From: Anaspis maculata
Lineage: Eukaryota > Arthropoda > Insecta > Coleoptera > Scraptiidae
Direction of reading: 5' to 3'
NCBI GenBank assembly: GCA_949128115.1
Contig: OX421961.1
Location: 125,367,050 to 125,431,049, forward strand
Length of the DNA: 64,000 nt
Under the pieces are notes generated by a model. That model made no database searches. It had not been told where the DNA came from and worked only from the letters and a program-made list of their open reading frames with translations. Made by a program: the position numbers and the translations under genes. The first letter of the stretch is position 1, and every line of letters begins with the position of its first letter. Below are positions 11,148-21,714 of this stretch, piece by piece.

Positions 11148-14100
11148 GTCTTCGGCCAATGTATTAGGCTGTTTACAACTACCAATACGGCAATTGGTCA
11201 CCTTCGGCGACTGTTTCAGGTCTCTGCCGACTACGGCATCATATTATGTCGCCTTCAGCGACTGTATAAGGTTCCTCTCAACTACGATATCATGGCGAGC
11301 CGCCTTCGGCGACTGTATCAAGCTATTTCCAATTACGGATAGCATTTGGTCGCCTTCGGCGAATGTTTTAGGTCCATCTCAATCACGGTACCGCAATAGA
11401 TCTTCTCCTGCGACTGTATTGAACTGCTTCAAACTACGGTATAGCACTTTGTCGCTTTCGGCGACTGTCTTAGGTTCCTCCCTACGGTACTACGTAATTA
11501 CGGTATCATATTGAGTCGCCTTTGGCGACTGTATCACGCCCCTCCCAGCTACAGTATCATGATAGGTAGCCTTCGGCGACTATGTTGAGCTATTTTCAAC
11601 AACGGTATGGCAAATGGTCGCCGTCGGCGACTGTCCTAGGTTTCTACCAACTACGGTAACATAGGCCGGTAACATATACAGTCGCCGAAGGCGACTCTAT
11701 ATGTTACCACAGTTGGGAGAAACCTAAGACAGTCGTTTTCAGTCGCCGAAAGCGACTGTATCACGTTCCTCTTAGCTACGCTATCATGGTGGGTAGCCCT
11801 CGGCGACTATATTAAGCTGTTCTCAACAACGTTATGGCAATTGGTCGCTTCCGGCAACTGCCTTAGTCTCTTCCGACTACGGCATCATATTGAGTCGCCT
11901 TTGGCGACTGTATTAGGTCCCTCTCAACTACGGTATCGCAATGAGTCGCGTTCGGCGACTGTATCAAGCTATTTCCAACATAAATTGATCATCTTTGGCA
12001 AATGTTCTAGATCCCTCTCAACTACGGTACCGCAGTAGATCTCCTCCAGCGACTGTATCAAGCTATTTTCAACTATGACATAGCAATTGGTCATCTTCGG
12101 CGACTGTCTTAGGTCTCTCCCAACTACGGTATCATATTGAGTCGCTTTTGGTGACTGTATTACGTCCCTCTCAGCTACGGTATCATGGTATGTAGCCTTC
12201 GGCGACTATGTTAAGCTATTTTCAACAACGGTATGGCAAATGGTCGCCGTCGGCGACTGTCCTAGATTTCTCTCAACTACGGTACCATATGGAGTCGCCT
12301 TCGGCGACTGTATTACGTCCCTCTTAGCTACAGTATCATGGTGGGTAGCCCTCGGCGACTATATTATGCTATTCTCAACAACGGTATGGCGATTGGTCGC
12401 CTTCGGCGACTGTCTTAGGTCTCTTCCAACTACGGTATCATATTGAAGTCGGAAGAGACCAAAGCAGTTGCCGGAGGCGACTGTATTAGGTTCCTCTCAA
12501 CTATGGCATCGCGGTGAGTCGCCTTGGGTGACGGTATCAAGCTATTTCCAACATAAATTGGTCATCTTTGGCAAATGTTTTAGGTCCCTTTCAACTACGG
12601 TACCGCAGTAGATCTCCTCCAGCGACTGTATCAAGCTACTTTAAACTACGGCATAGCAATAGGTCGTCTTCGGCGACTGTCTTAGGTCTCTCCCAACTAC
12701 GGTATCATATTGAGTCGCCTTTGGCGACTGTATTACGTCCCTCTTAGCTACAGTATCATGGTGGGTAGCCCTCGGCGACTATATTAAGCTATTCTCAACA
12801 ACGGTATGGCGATTGGTCGCCTTCGGCGACTGTCTTAGGTCTCTCTCAACTACGGTATCATATTGAAGTCGGAAGAGACCAAAGCAGTTGCTGGAGGCGA
12901 CTGTATTAGGTTCTTTTCGACTATGACATCGCAGTGAGTCGCCTTGGGTGACAGTATCAAGCTATTTCCAACATAAATTGGTCATCTTTGGCAAATGTTT
13001 TAGGTCCCTTTCAACTACGGTACCGCAGTAGATCTCCTCCAGCGACTGTATCAAGCTACTTTCAACTACGGCATAGCAATAGGTCATCTTCGGCGACTGT
13101 CTTAGGTTTCTCTCAACTACGGTATCATATTGAGTCGCCTTCGGCGACTGTATCAAGCTATTTCCAACATAAATTGGTCACCTTTGGCAAATGTTTTAGG
13201 TCCCTCTCAACTACGGTACCGCAATAGATCTCCTTCAGCGACTGTATTGAGCTACTTTCGACTACGGCACAGCGATTGGTCGCCTTTGGCGACTGTCTTA
13301 GGTCTCTGCTAACTACGGTATCATATTAAGTCGCCTTTGGCGACTGTATCACGTCCCTCTCAGCTACAGTATCATGGTAGGTAGCCTTCGGCGACTATAT
13401 TGAGCTATTTTCAACAACGGTATGGCAATTGGTTGCCTTCGGCAACTGCCTTGGTCTCTTCCGACTACGGCATCATATTAAGTAGCCTTTGGCGACTGTA
13501 TTAAGTCTCTCAACTACGGTATCGCGATGAGTCGCCTTCGGCGACTATATCAAGCTATTTCCAACATACATTGGTCATCTTTGGCAAATGTTTTAGGTCC
13601 CTCTCAACTACGGTACCGCAGTAGATCTATTTTGAACAACGGTATGGCAAATGGTCGCCGTCGGCGACTGTCCTAGGTTTCTCTCAACTACGGTACCATA
13701 TGGAGTTGCCTTCGGCGACTGTATTACGTCCCTCTCAGCTACAGTATTATGGTGGGTAGCCCTCGGCGACTATATTATGCTATTCTCAACAACGGTATGG
13801 CGATTAGTCGCCTTCGGCGACTGTCTTAGGTCTCTTCCAACTACGGTATCATATTGAAGTCGGAAGAGACCAAAGCAGTTGCCGAAGGCGACTGTATTAG
13901 GTTCCTCTCAACTATGGCATCGCGGTGAGTTGCCTTGGGTGACGGTATCAAGCTATTTCCAACATAAATTGGTCATCTTTGGCAAATGTTTTAGGTCCCT
14001 TTCAATTACGGTACCGCAGTAGATCTCCTCCAGCGACTGTATCAAGCTACTTTCAACTACGGCATAGCAATAGGTCGTCTTCGGCGACTGTCTTAGGTCT

Positions 14101-14925
14101 CTCCCAACTACGGTATCATATTGAGTCGCCTTTGGCGATGTATTACGTCCCTCTCAGCTACGGTATCATGGTAGGTAGCCTTTGGCGACTATGTTAAGCT
14201 ATTTTCAACAACAGTATGGCAAATGGTCGCCGTCGGCGACTGTCCTAGGTTTCTCTCAACTACGGTACCATATGGAGTCGTCTTCGGCGACTGTATTACG
14301 TCCCTCTTAGCTACAGTATCATGGTGGGTAGCCCTCGGCGACTATATTGAGATATTCTCAACAACGGTATGGCGATTGGTCGCCTTCGGCGACTGTCTTA
14401 GGTCTCTCCCAACTACGGTATCATATTGAGTCGCCTTTGGCGACTGTATTACGTCCCTTTCAGCTACGGTACCATGGTGGGTAGCCCTCGGCGACTATAT
14501 TGAGCTATTTTCAACAACAGTATGGTAATTGGTCGCCTTCGGCAACTGCCTTAGGTCTCTTCCGACTACGGCATCACATTGAGTCGCCTTTGGCGACTGT
14601 ATTACGTTCTTCTCAACTACGGTATCGCAGTGAGTCGCCTTCGGCGACTGTATCAAGCTATTTCTAACTACGGTATAGTAATAGTCCTAGGTCTCTTCCT
14701 CCACGGTATTATATTGGATTGCCTTCGGCGACTGTATCAAGTCGTTTTGTACTACGGTAGAGCAATTGATCGCCTGTATCAAATCTTTGCTATGGTAAAC
14801 TGGTACCTTTGGCGACTGTATTATATATTCTTACTCTTCGAGGAGGATACAGGACCCTATTAGATCACTTTGAATTACGGTATCGCCATAGGTCGTCATC
14901 GGCGACTGTATCAGTTTGCTCAAAG
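11148..14925. repeat. Satellite array, 51 bp monomer with hairpin core
   Basis: About 3.8 kb of tandem monomers of close to 51 bp (roughly 74 if uniform). A typical unit begins GTCGCCTTCGGCGACTGT, continues through a variable TTAGGTCCCTCTC-like middle, then CAACTACGGTATC. The first 15 bases form a perfect stem (GTCGCC/GGCGAC) with a 3-base loop, conserved better than the rest. Because 51 is a multiple of three, frames stay open across many units and give spurious 60-123 residue ORFs with 17-residue periods. At least three monomer types alternate, giving local periods near 153 bp, and larger blocks are duplicated. Edges are degenerate, as expected of an ageing array. Confidence 0.95.
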
Positions 14926-16455
14926 CTAATGTTGTATCGTGGCGGTCGGAACACTGGTATATCTTGAATTCTTGTGCCGTTCGAAACGCTACTGGACCCT
15001 TAATAATTTGGTATTTATATGATGGACCGCCATCATATTATTTGGGATGACATCACATCCACGCTTCCCCTACCTATACTTCGTTGCATATGCTTCTCTT
15101 TAATTGTTGTAGTTTTAGTTAATGCCCCATAAAAACTTTCTTGTTTTGACATAAAGCTGAGCTGCCATCTCATTAAACCAAAAGAGCGAAGAACACAAAG
15201 TATAATAGCTCTCGCGCTTATGAGGGCCCGTTAATTCCTCTTACACTTTCACACCCACCAAAAACCGAATTTGACGCAATAAAATTTTCCTTGGCCGGCA
15301 GTCGCCCATGGGCTGCGCGCCGCTCGGGAAAAGTATCTCTCATGATATACGAACGCCCGACGATCTCTACCTTAAGCCACGGCACGTTTCACAATATTTG
15401 AAAATTAAAAACTTAATTAAGTATTCATCGAGTGCCGAGGCAGAGATTGAATGGGTACAAAGCCGGTTCTTATGTACGTTTTGCATTAGAGCTGTTTTTT
15501 GTATACGTCTCAAAAACGTGGGCCCGATGTGTGGGATGAGCGTCGGAACACTCCTAGTTCAAATATGCTGTATTATGTGCATTTGAAAGAGATAAAACTC
15601 TACCTAAATATTACACCTCTCGCTCGCAGACGCTCACCTGGCGCGACGTCCGTCTCTTTTCAACGCGCGCGTGTTACGTTCTGATACCATTCGAAAAGTG
15701 TGGTCTCTGCATGGTCTTTTTTTGTATCGTCGTACAAGCAGTATAGGTAGGCAGAGGCACCTATAATGCATGCAGACGCAACACACGCGGGGATTTGGGT
15801 TTCATTAGCGTGTGTGTCTTCGAAAGCCGAGATTTATCTGGAAAATTGTCCTCGCACCTTCCACGATATAAGGTCGAATGCAGAAAACAAACACGCTTTC
15901 ATTTATTTTGGACCGATGGCCAACAGAGATGCCATATGATCGATACCATTACCACGAATCGTGCGTGGTGATCCCTAAATAAAGCCTGGAATCACACACA
16001 CATACACCTCCAGAGAGAGAGGAAATCCTCGAGCCAGCTGCGCCAGTGGATTCGAGATAACGTGGTCAAGCTGTCATGTTATATCGTGGCAGAAAGAACC
16101 GACTTCGGCTTATTTCATTCATTAGATTTGACCGTTTTCTTATATCGCCGCTGGGCTATGAATCGATTCAAATTCTGCTTCGTACCTCATCTCTGAGTCC
16201 TACATCACCGAGTACATCACCTTTTAAAACAATGTTACGACTTTGCGTTGGGTGCTTTTAATAATTCAGAAACAAACGTTAAAATGCACCACCATTTATT
16301 ACGGTGTCAGTATACAATTAATTCAGCGTTCAATTAATTATCGCACTCGGCTGTGTTCGCGTACTGTCGCTCTGAATTCTACTCCACTTGCTTCTGTTTC
16401 AAGCTGGCATATACCCGTTTTTGCATTTGAGAATAGTTGACTCTATCCGGAAAGA
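14926..16455. other. Single-copy DNA, no supported gene
   Basis: Mixed composition with GC-richer patches at 15,290-15,340 and 15,600-15,680. Overlapping short ORFs (for example 15,308-15,586) have no recognisable motif. No inverted or dispersed repeat was seen. Confidence 0.4.
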
Positions 16456-16457
16456 CT

Positions 16458-16660
16458 TCAAAGGTTCCAGTTGCTGCCATTATTTTTCCGGCATATTCCA
16501 GCATGTGTTGGTAGTCTACTCGCGAGAGCCGTAGAAAAGTTTAATTTCGCGCATATTTCGGCGAACTCTGGATGCGAGGCTCCTCCGCCAACTGTACAGG
16601 TGTGTGTGTATCTTATTCGCGCGTCGTGGTCTCCAGCGAGTTTCGTAGTTATCATCGATA
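16458..16660 (-). repeat. Rep-C copy 1, possible coding remnant
   Basis: On the minus strand, 16,560-16,655 matches 53,852-53,940 and, more weakly, 48,648-48,730 on the plus strand. In one frame the copies share a peptide pattern KLAGDHD followed by THTC, two residues, GGGA and H. The frame stays open for 65 codons here and has a stop in the copy at 53.9 kb. The protein family is not recognised. The conserved peptide hints at an unidentified mobile-element protein, but shared nucleotide descent alone could explain it. Confidence 0.45.
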
Positions 16661-16876
16661 GGTATTGCTTTCAAGGTGTTCAGTTCAAATTCATACATTC
16701 CACATTGTAGATTATCGAGTTGGCAACGGATTGTTTTTGTTTTTAACTCGGTTGTCAAGAAAACAAAGTTCGGAAAAAGCACACGCTAGAAACCGCCGGA
16801 CTTTTTTTCTTTTGGTTGCATATTTTCAAAATTTATTTCTTTAACTTTTTTTGTGCTACTTATCCTGAGTTGACCT
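16661..16876. other. AT-rich leader before the BEL/Pao remnant
   Basis: T-rich DNA with no coding match. The expected 5' LTR, primer-binding site and most of gag of a complete element are not visible here or further upstream, so the element appears 5'-truncated. Confidence 0.4.
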
Positions 16877-17650
16877 GTGATTTGCCCCTTTGTATCGTAT
16901 AAGTGTTCATCGTTTCTAAGTCTGAACCCGCCTCAACGCCATCCGGTTGTGCGCTCATGTCACCGGTGTTTCTCTTGCTTGGGCAATCACCTGTCGTCCC
17001 TGTGCAGTTCTCAAGGCAAGTACGGCACAATTCTCTTTTATATTTTTTGTCAGGTTCAAATGTTCATACTAAAACACCTCCTCCTGAAACAGATGTGTCA
17101 CTTGCTGATGCATCGAAAGAATCTCCTTCGGCTACAACTGAGGTTGCAACATTGAATTGTAACTTGTCTTCAGATTCACCTGGTCGCTCGCTCAATGTTT
17201 TACTTGGAACAGCTCAAGCCCGCATTCCAGATGCTTCTGGACACTGGCATCTATGCAGATTGGTTATAGACCCGGGGAGTCAGTTGAATTTCGTTACCAT
17301 TACGCTTGTAAACATTTTGTGTCTCCCAAGTAAGTTTCATCTCGTTTTTTTTTTCATCATGGAGAAACTAAACCTCTTCTCAATTTCGATGCAGTGGTAC
17401 TCCCGTCCATCACGTCTTGTCTTCCCACTGCTTCCCTCTCTCATGCTCTTTTTCGACGATTCCGTTCGCTTTCTTTGCCCATCCATCGATCCGTACACTG
17501 AAATTTTGCCAGCATCTTCTTCCATTGTCAAGGGCCAATCTTCAGCCATTTGTACTGATCTTGGGTGGATCATCCTGCCTGGACTCTGTGGAAGAAAATC
17601 AACCTTCTTTGTTTTCTTCGCTATTTGTTTCAGCTTCTCCATCTCTTGAC
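16877..17650 (+). pseudogene. BEL/Pao gag zinc knuckle and protease remnant
   Basis: A knuckle at 16,967-17,005 reads C-x2-C-x3-H-x4-C, one residue shorter than the usual C-x2-C-x4-H-x4-C of retroelement Gag, which packages RNA. After a frameshift near 17,033 the frame continues through HNSLLYF, a typical post-knuckle Pao segment. Then comes the protease: DASGHWHLCRLVIDPGSQ, with the catalytic aspartate codon at 17,269. Family members have D-S/T-G; here it is D-P-G. The region that normally follows is shortened around 17,330-17,394. A conserved KGQ...LGWI segment sits at about 17,528-17,570. Confidence 0.85.
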
Positions 17651-18422
17651 AACTTGATTCGTTCTTTCTGGGAAACCGAAGAAGTAGCCGGCCCTGTACC
17701 TCCTTCTCCTGATGAGATTGAACGCGAAAATCATTTTGTAAAGGCTTCTTTATCTTTCAAGGGAGGTCATCGTCCTGAATTGGGATGTACTCGATTTGCT
17801 GCCCTTCAGTGATTCCAAAAACTTGAAAATCGCTTTTCCAGAGATCCCAATTTTGCTGTTTTATATCGCGACAACTTGAAAGGTTACGTTGATCAGAGCC
17901 ACATGATTCCTGCTTCGAAATCGTCGCCATATGTTCTCGCGCATCATGGAGTTTTCAAAGAAAGTTCAACCATCACCGACTTGCGAGTTGTCTTCAAACC
18001 TTCTGAGAGAAGTGATAACGCGCGAACTTTGAATGCTGCTCTTCATTCAGGCCCCAAGCTTCAGAGTGATATCGGTAATACCATTACAAATTTTCGTTTC
18101 TCTGTTGTGGGTCTGACTTGTGACATCAAACAAATGTAGCGGGCTATCAGTGTTTTTCCTGATGATTGTCAATATTAGCATATTTTTTTGCCGTTTTTCA
18201 CCTGAAGACCCAGTCCAGGAGTGGGAGCTTTGGACAGTAACCTTTGGTATAACGTCATCACCTTTTTTGGCTCAGCAAGGTTTGGAGCAGTTGATACAAG
18301 ATGAAAGGAACAATTTCCTCCGTGCGGCTCAGATACTTTTCTCTTGCTGCTATACTGATGATATAGTTTTTGGTGCTCGTTCAACTGATGAAGCTATTTC
18401 TCTTTATCAGGAAATGATGTAG
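17651..18422 (+). pseudogene. BEL/Pao reverse transcriptase remnant
   Basis: The linker LIRSFWETEEV near 17,655, the fingers segment FSRDPNF near 17,838 and HHGVFKES near 17,942 are characteristic of Pao reverse transcriptases. The palm segment LTCDIKQM ends in a TAG at 18,137 exactly where the family has a tyrosine, and further stops lie just downstream. Sequence resumes as RFSPEDPVQEWELWTVTFG and FGITSSPFLAQQG. The catalytic box is YTDD at 18,351-18,362, where most relatives have YVDD; both aspartates survive. A stop at 18,420 ends this frame. Confidence 0.9.
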
Positions 18423-19400
18423 TTTTAGCAGTCTGGTTCTTTTGAGGTTCGCAGGTGGGCATGCTCTCATGCTGACGTCATCAAATATCTTGCCAATCAT
18501 CTCCGCGAGTTCTCTCATCTGTCAAACTCTTTTCAGGTGATCAAAGTTCTTGGTCTCTTTTGAGATCCTGTTTCTAATTGTTTTCATTACTCTGTAACTT
18601 TTGGGCCTGCTGCTCCTGCCAAACGCAATATTTTTTCTCAGATAGCATGCAAGAACATTCGATGTTAATGGGTATTTGAGTCCTGCTGTCTTTACTTCAA
18701 GTACATTATTCAACTCCTGTGGTTGGCTAAAATTGACTGGGATGATCCTCTTCCTCCCAGTCTTTTCGATACTTGGAAGGTTATGTACGATGGATTGTCG
18801 CTACTGACGGAGCTTCGCATTCCTCGTTGCATTTTTCCACCTTCGTATCAAAAGGTTCAGTTGATTGGATTTGCTGACGCTTCGACTAAAGGAACATCTG
18901 CTGTCCTTTATCTGCGTATTCTATCTAGTAATGCCATTCCTTGTCATCTCATCAAGGCCAAAACTCGAGTTGCTCCTTGAAGGCTTTGACGATTCCCCGA
19001 TTTGAATTGAACGCGGCTGTTCTTCTCACTCGTCTTGTTAAGTCGGTGAAATTTGTCATCACTTCTCTCCAAGTTTCAGACATCATTTTGTTCAGTGACT
19101 CCACTACAGCTCCGGCTTAGATTCGTACTCCACCGCATTCTCCTCTATTTTGTGTCAGGATGACTCTCATTGGCCTTCTTCTTCCATCGTTCTGCCAGAG
19201 GTTATTCCGAGTAAAAAGAGGCTCACCATGTTTTTGTAGCTCGTGATTCTCCTCCTTCACCTTTGTTGGACCTGATCGTCGTTCGTCATTCCTCGCTTAT
19301 GAAGGTCCAAAGAGTGTTGCATAAATTCTACGCTTCCTCCGAAATTGCCGTGTGGTCCGTGCTCAGCGACAATTTGGTTCCGTCACTCCTGATAAATAAC
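18423..19400 (+). pseudogene. BEL/Pao connection and RNase H-like remnant
   Basis: A degraded stretch (18,423-18,720) precedes an open segment at 18,723-18,980 with WDDPLPPSL, LRIPRCIFP and GFADAST. The last is the first catalytic-aspartate region of the Pao RNase H-like domain. The frame continues past a TGA at 18,978 into ALTIPRFELNAAVLLTRL and LFSDSTTAPA, which correspond to the E and second D regions. Stops follow at about 19,118. The activity would degrade RNA in RNA:DNA hybrids, but this copy is dead. Confidence 0.8.
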
Positions 19401-20515
19401 AGCAAGCACTTTTGACTATCATCGAGCTGACTCAAAAGCACCATTTTTCTGGAGAAATCGGATATCTCAATCGAGATCAACCTTGGAAAACCAAGATGCA
19501 AAACTTGTCTCCGTTGCTTTCAGCCCAGGGTCATGTCATGGTGAGGGTCGCCTCAAAAAATCTCCTCTTTCTCATCTCTTCCACCATCCGTATTTAATTC
19601 CGCGTGATAGTCATTTGGCAGTTCTGTTGATCGATCATTTTCATCGTGTCACTTTGCATGGGGGTCTTAGACTCAACACCTCGCTTATCCATCGGCAGTT
19701 TTGGGTACCTTCCTTGCGTAGTTTGATCCGAAAACGTATTTTTCGCTGCTTGCGTTGTTACAGAGTTTTAAACTAAACGTTCTCAACCTCTGATGGCTGA
19801 TGATCTTCCGTCGTAACGGTTTGATCAAACTCGTTGTTTTGTCAATACTGGCTTGGATTTTGGTGGACTCTTCTTGCTGAAAAAAGGTTACTGTCGAAAT
19901 TCCAAATTGTTAAAAGGCTACGTAGCTTTGTTCGTTTGTATGTCAAAAAAGGCTATTCATCTCGGACTCGTTCATTCTTTATCTTCGGAGTCATGTTTGG
20001 CAGCTTTAGATCGATTTTTCTCTCGCCGTGGGACTTCCCTCTAACCTTTATTCGGATCAAGGTCGCAATTTCCGAGATGTGGCTCGTCATTTGGATGAAG
20101 TGTATACGTTCGTCTTGAAGCAGTCCACCCCTGAAATATGACTCTTTGGCTCAAAGTCACCTCAAATGGAATTTCAATCCTCCTCATGTCCCAAACTTGG
20201 GTGGTTTGTGGAAGGCTGGAATAAAATCTGCCAAACATCACTTGAAGTGGGTTGTAGGAGAACAGCACTATACCTTCGATGAATTCCACACTCTTCTGAC
20301 CAAAATTGAGGCCATTCTTAATTTACGGCCGTTGTGCTCTTTGTCATCGATTCCAGATGATGGTGTCGATTATTTTTTGACACCTAGTCACTTTCTAATC
20401 GGAGCTTGTCTTTTATCTGCTCCTGAGATGAGCCTCACTCAAGAGCCATTGAATCTTCTCGACCGCTGGCAATTAGTTGCTCGTGCCTCCCAATCCTTTT
20501 GGAAGGCCTGAAGTA
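19401..20515 (+). pseudogene. BEL/Pao integrase remnant
   Basis: The N-terminal zinc finger is visible as H-x4-H at 19,642-19,659 and C-x2-C near 19,748-19,759 within the FWVPSLRSLIRKRI context. The core starts with GLDFGGLFLLKKG near 19,850 (first D). It shifts frame to YSDQGRNF near 20,048 (second D), then continues in 20,146-20,511 with PNLGGLWKAG, KSAKHHL, TLLTKIEAILNLRPL and HFLIGACLL. In relatives the residue after LW is glutamate, the likely third catalytic position; here it is lysine. A TGA at 20,509 replaces the usual tryptophan of the following segment. Confidence 0.88.
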
Positions 20516-20770
20516 AAGATAACTTGCACTCTTTAATTCAACGCCCCAAATGGACTACGTCACGTCCAAACATCCAAGAAGATGATTTGGTTTTTGTCAC
20601 CCAACCGTCGTCTCCGCTCAGTTGGCCGCTTGGAAGAGTGGTACGAATTTTCCCCGGTGATTTCAGTGTCGTGCTGGTAGCTGCAGTTCTACTTGGCAAG
20701 GCAACTTTGACGCACCCGGTAATCAAGTTAATTGCCTTACCTCGTGCCCTCGTGGATCGTGGAGATTAGG
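20516..20770 (+). pseudogene. DUF5641-like C-terminal domain of Pao polyprotein
   Basis: An open segment of about 81 codons contains RPKWTTSRPNIQEDDLVFV, WPLGRVVRIFPGD and THPVIKLIALP. This is the DUF5641-like chromodomain-type tail that follows the integrase in Pao polyproteins and probably contacts DNA. The polyprotein terminates at TAG 20,767. It is followed by about 165 bp of non-coding sequence before the putative LTR. Confidence 0.85.
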
Positions 20771-20935
20771 AATTAATTTTGTTTTTGTTTTAGTTACCAA
20801 TATCGCACAATGATCTTCAGATATATGCTCGGCGATGTTTGGAGATTAAGCTAAACGATGGAGATTAAGTGACATAAGGCCTGCTAGCTAGTCTGGGGTT
20901 ATTCACTCCTCCACCGACAGGGTGAATAAAGCGGA

Positions 20936-21050
20936 GTGTGATATCTACGTGCGAAAATTTATGTGATTTGTAAATTAGTACATTGCGCAATAATAAATAA
21001 TGTGTGTTTGAACGTTTGTCCCTCAGTTCTCCCAACGCATGTCCGTAACA
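20936..21050 (+). repeat. Possible 3' LTR, short or partial
   Basis: The sequence downstream of pol starts TGTGATATC just after a purine-rich AAAGCGGAG, contains an AATAAATAAT poly(A)-like signal near 20,991, and ends GTCCGTAACA. That gives TG...CA termini over about 115 bp. No matching 5' LTR was found, so the boundaries rest on these signals alone. A real BEL LTR is usually longer. Confidence 0.35.
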
Positions 21051-21714
21051 GCTAGTATTATATTACAAATTTTATGTCCGAAACGCTGCGACAACTTCCA
21101 GGCTTACCCAGCCAGGTGTCGGTTATCGATGATGCCCGGAATTAAATCTGCAAGCCGCTGATTAGTCGCCGAATCCGAACGCGCGTTGTAAGTGACAAAT
21201 TATGATTCTAATTCAACCCATAAACCAAAGCGAGCCGAACTCCACCCCCGGGTGTAAGGACTTGCCGCACACGACGCCTCAATTGAATGCCAATATAGAT
21301 TTCCCATATACCTAAACCCTACTAATTAGTTTCTCAAGTTAAATGGAGCGCCTCTTATTATTTGCGCTGTGTTGTAAAACAAGATCAAATGGCTCCAAAA
21401 TCCGAAGATCAAACATTGTTGCCCGCCCGCGTGTGTGTCCCGTTCGCTCCCCCCGGTCGATTTAATGAATAAACTTCAGAGTTTACTTTTTGGGATTACA
21501 ATGGCGAAACGGGTGTAGTATGTGCGGGGCGACATCCCGAAATTGCTGTGAGAGAACAAGTTTGTTATTCCAAACTCAACAGCACAACTAATTCCTAGCT
21601 TATTTTACGGATAGTATCATAGGTATAGATTTTGTTTGTCGAATAAAGTTCGATGGGGTCTTCCGCGAGTGTTGAGGAAATAATGGATTCAAATAAACAG
21701 GTCAAAACGTGAAG
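21051..21714. other. Single-copy DNA, nothing recognised
   Basis: GC-richer patches at 21,235-21,260 and 21,420-21,460 in otherwise AT-rich DNA. No coding frame or repeat partner was seen. Confidence 0.4.

Larger units (their letters stand above)
16877..21050 (+). mobile_element. Degenerate BEL/Pao LTR retrotransposon, 5'-truncated
   Basis: Domains occur in canonical BEL/Pao order on the plus strand: gag zinc knuckle, A17-like aspartic protease, reverse transcriptase, RNase H-like region, HHCC integrase zinc finger, integrase core, and a DUF5641-like C-terminal domain. The reading frame shifts repeatedly (for example near 17,033, 17,330 and 19,540), and stops interrupt it at 17,810, 18,137, 18,420, 19,118 and 20,509, among others. 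Catalytic residues are altered in the protease and probably the integrase. Most of gag and the 5' LTR are missing. The copy cannot encode a working polyprotein; it is a fossil, and none of its frames should be annotated as a host gene. Confidence 0.92.

Noticed and set aside
11143..14863. Many 60-123 codon ORFs encoding a 17-residue repeat
   Set aside because: A 51 bp satellite unit keeps frames open automatically; several frames are open at once and edges show no start context or conserved gene structure.
11148..14925. Regularly spaced repeats resembling a CRISPR array
   Set aside because: Eukaryotic context, no cas genes, and the spacers are themselves repeats with no unique sequence.
16240..16440. 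Candidate 5' LTR for the BEL/Pao element
   Set aside because: A TGTCAGTATAC start was compared with the putative 3' LTR and no matching sequence followed.
17014..17054. Possible GC-AG intron in the gag region
   Set aside because: The segment encodes the normal post-knuckle gag sequence (HNSLLYF) after a one-base frameshift, so it is coding descent and not an intron.
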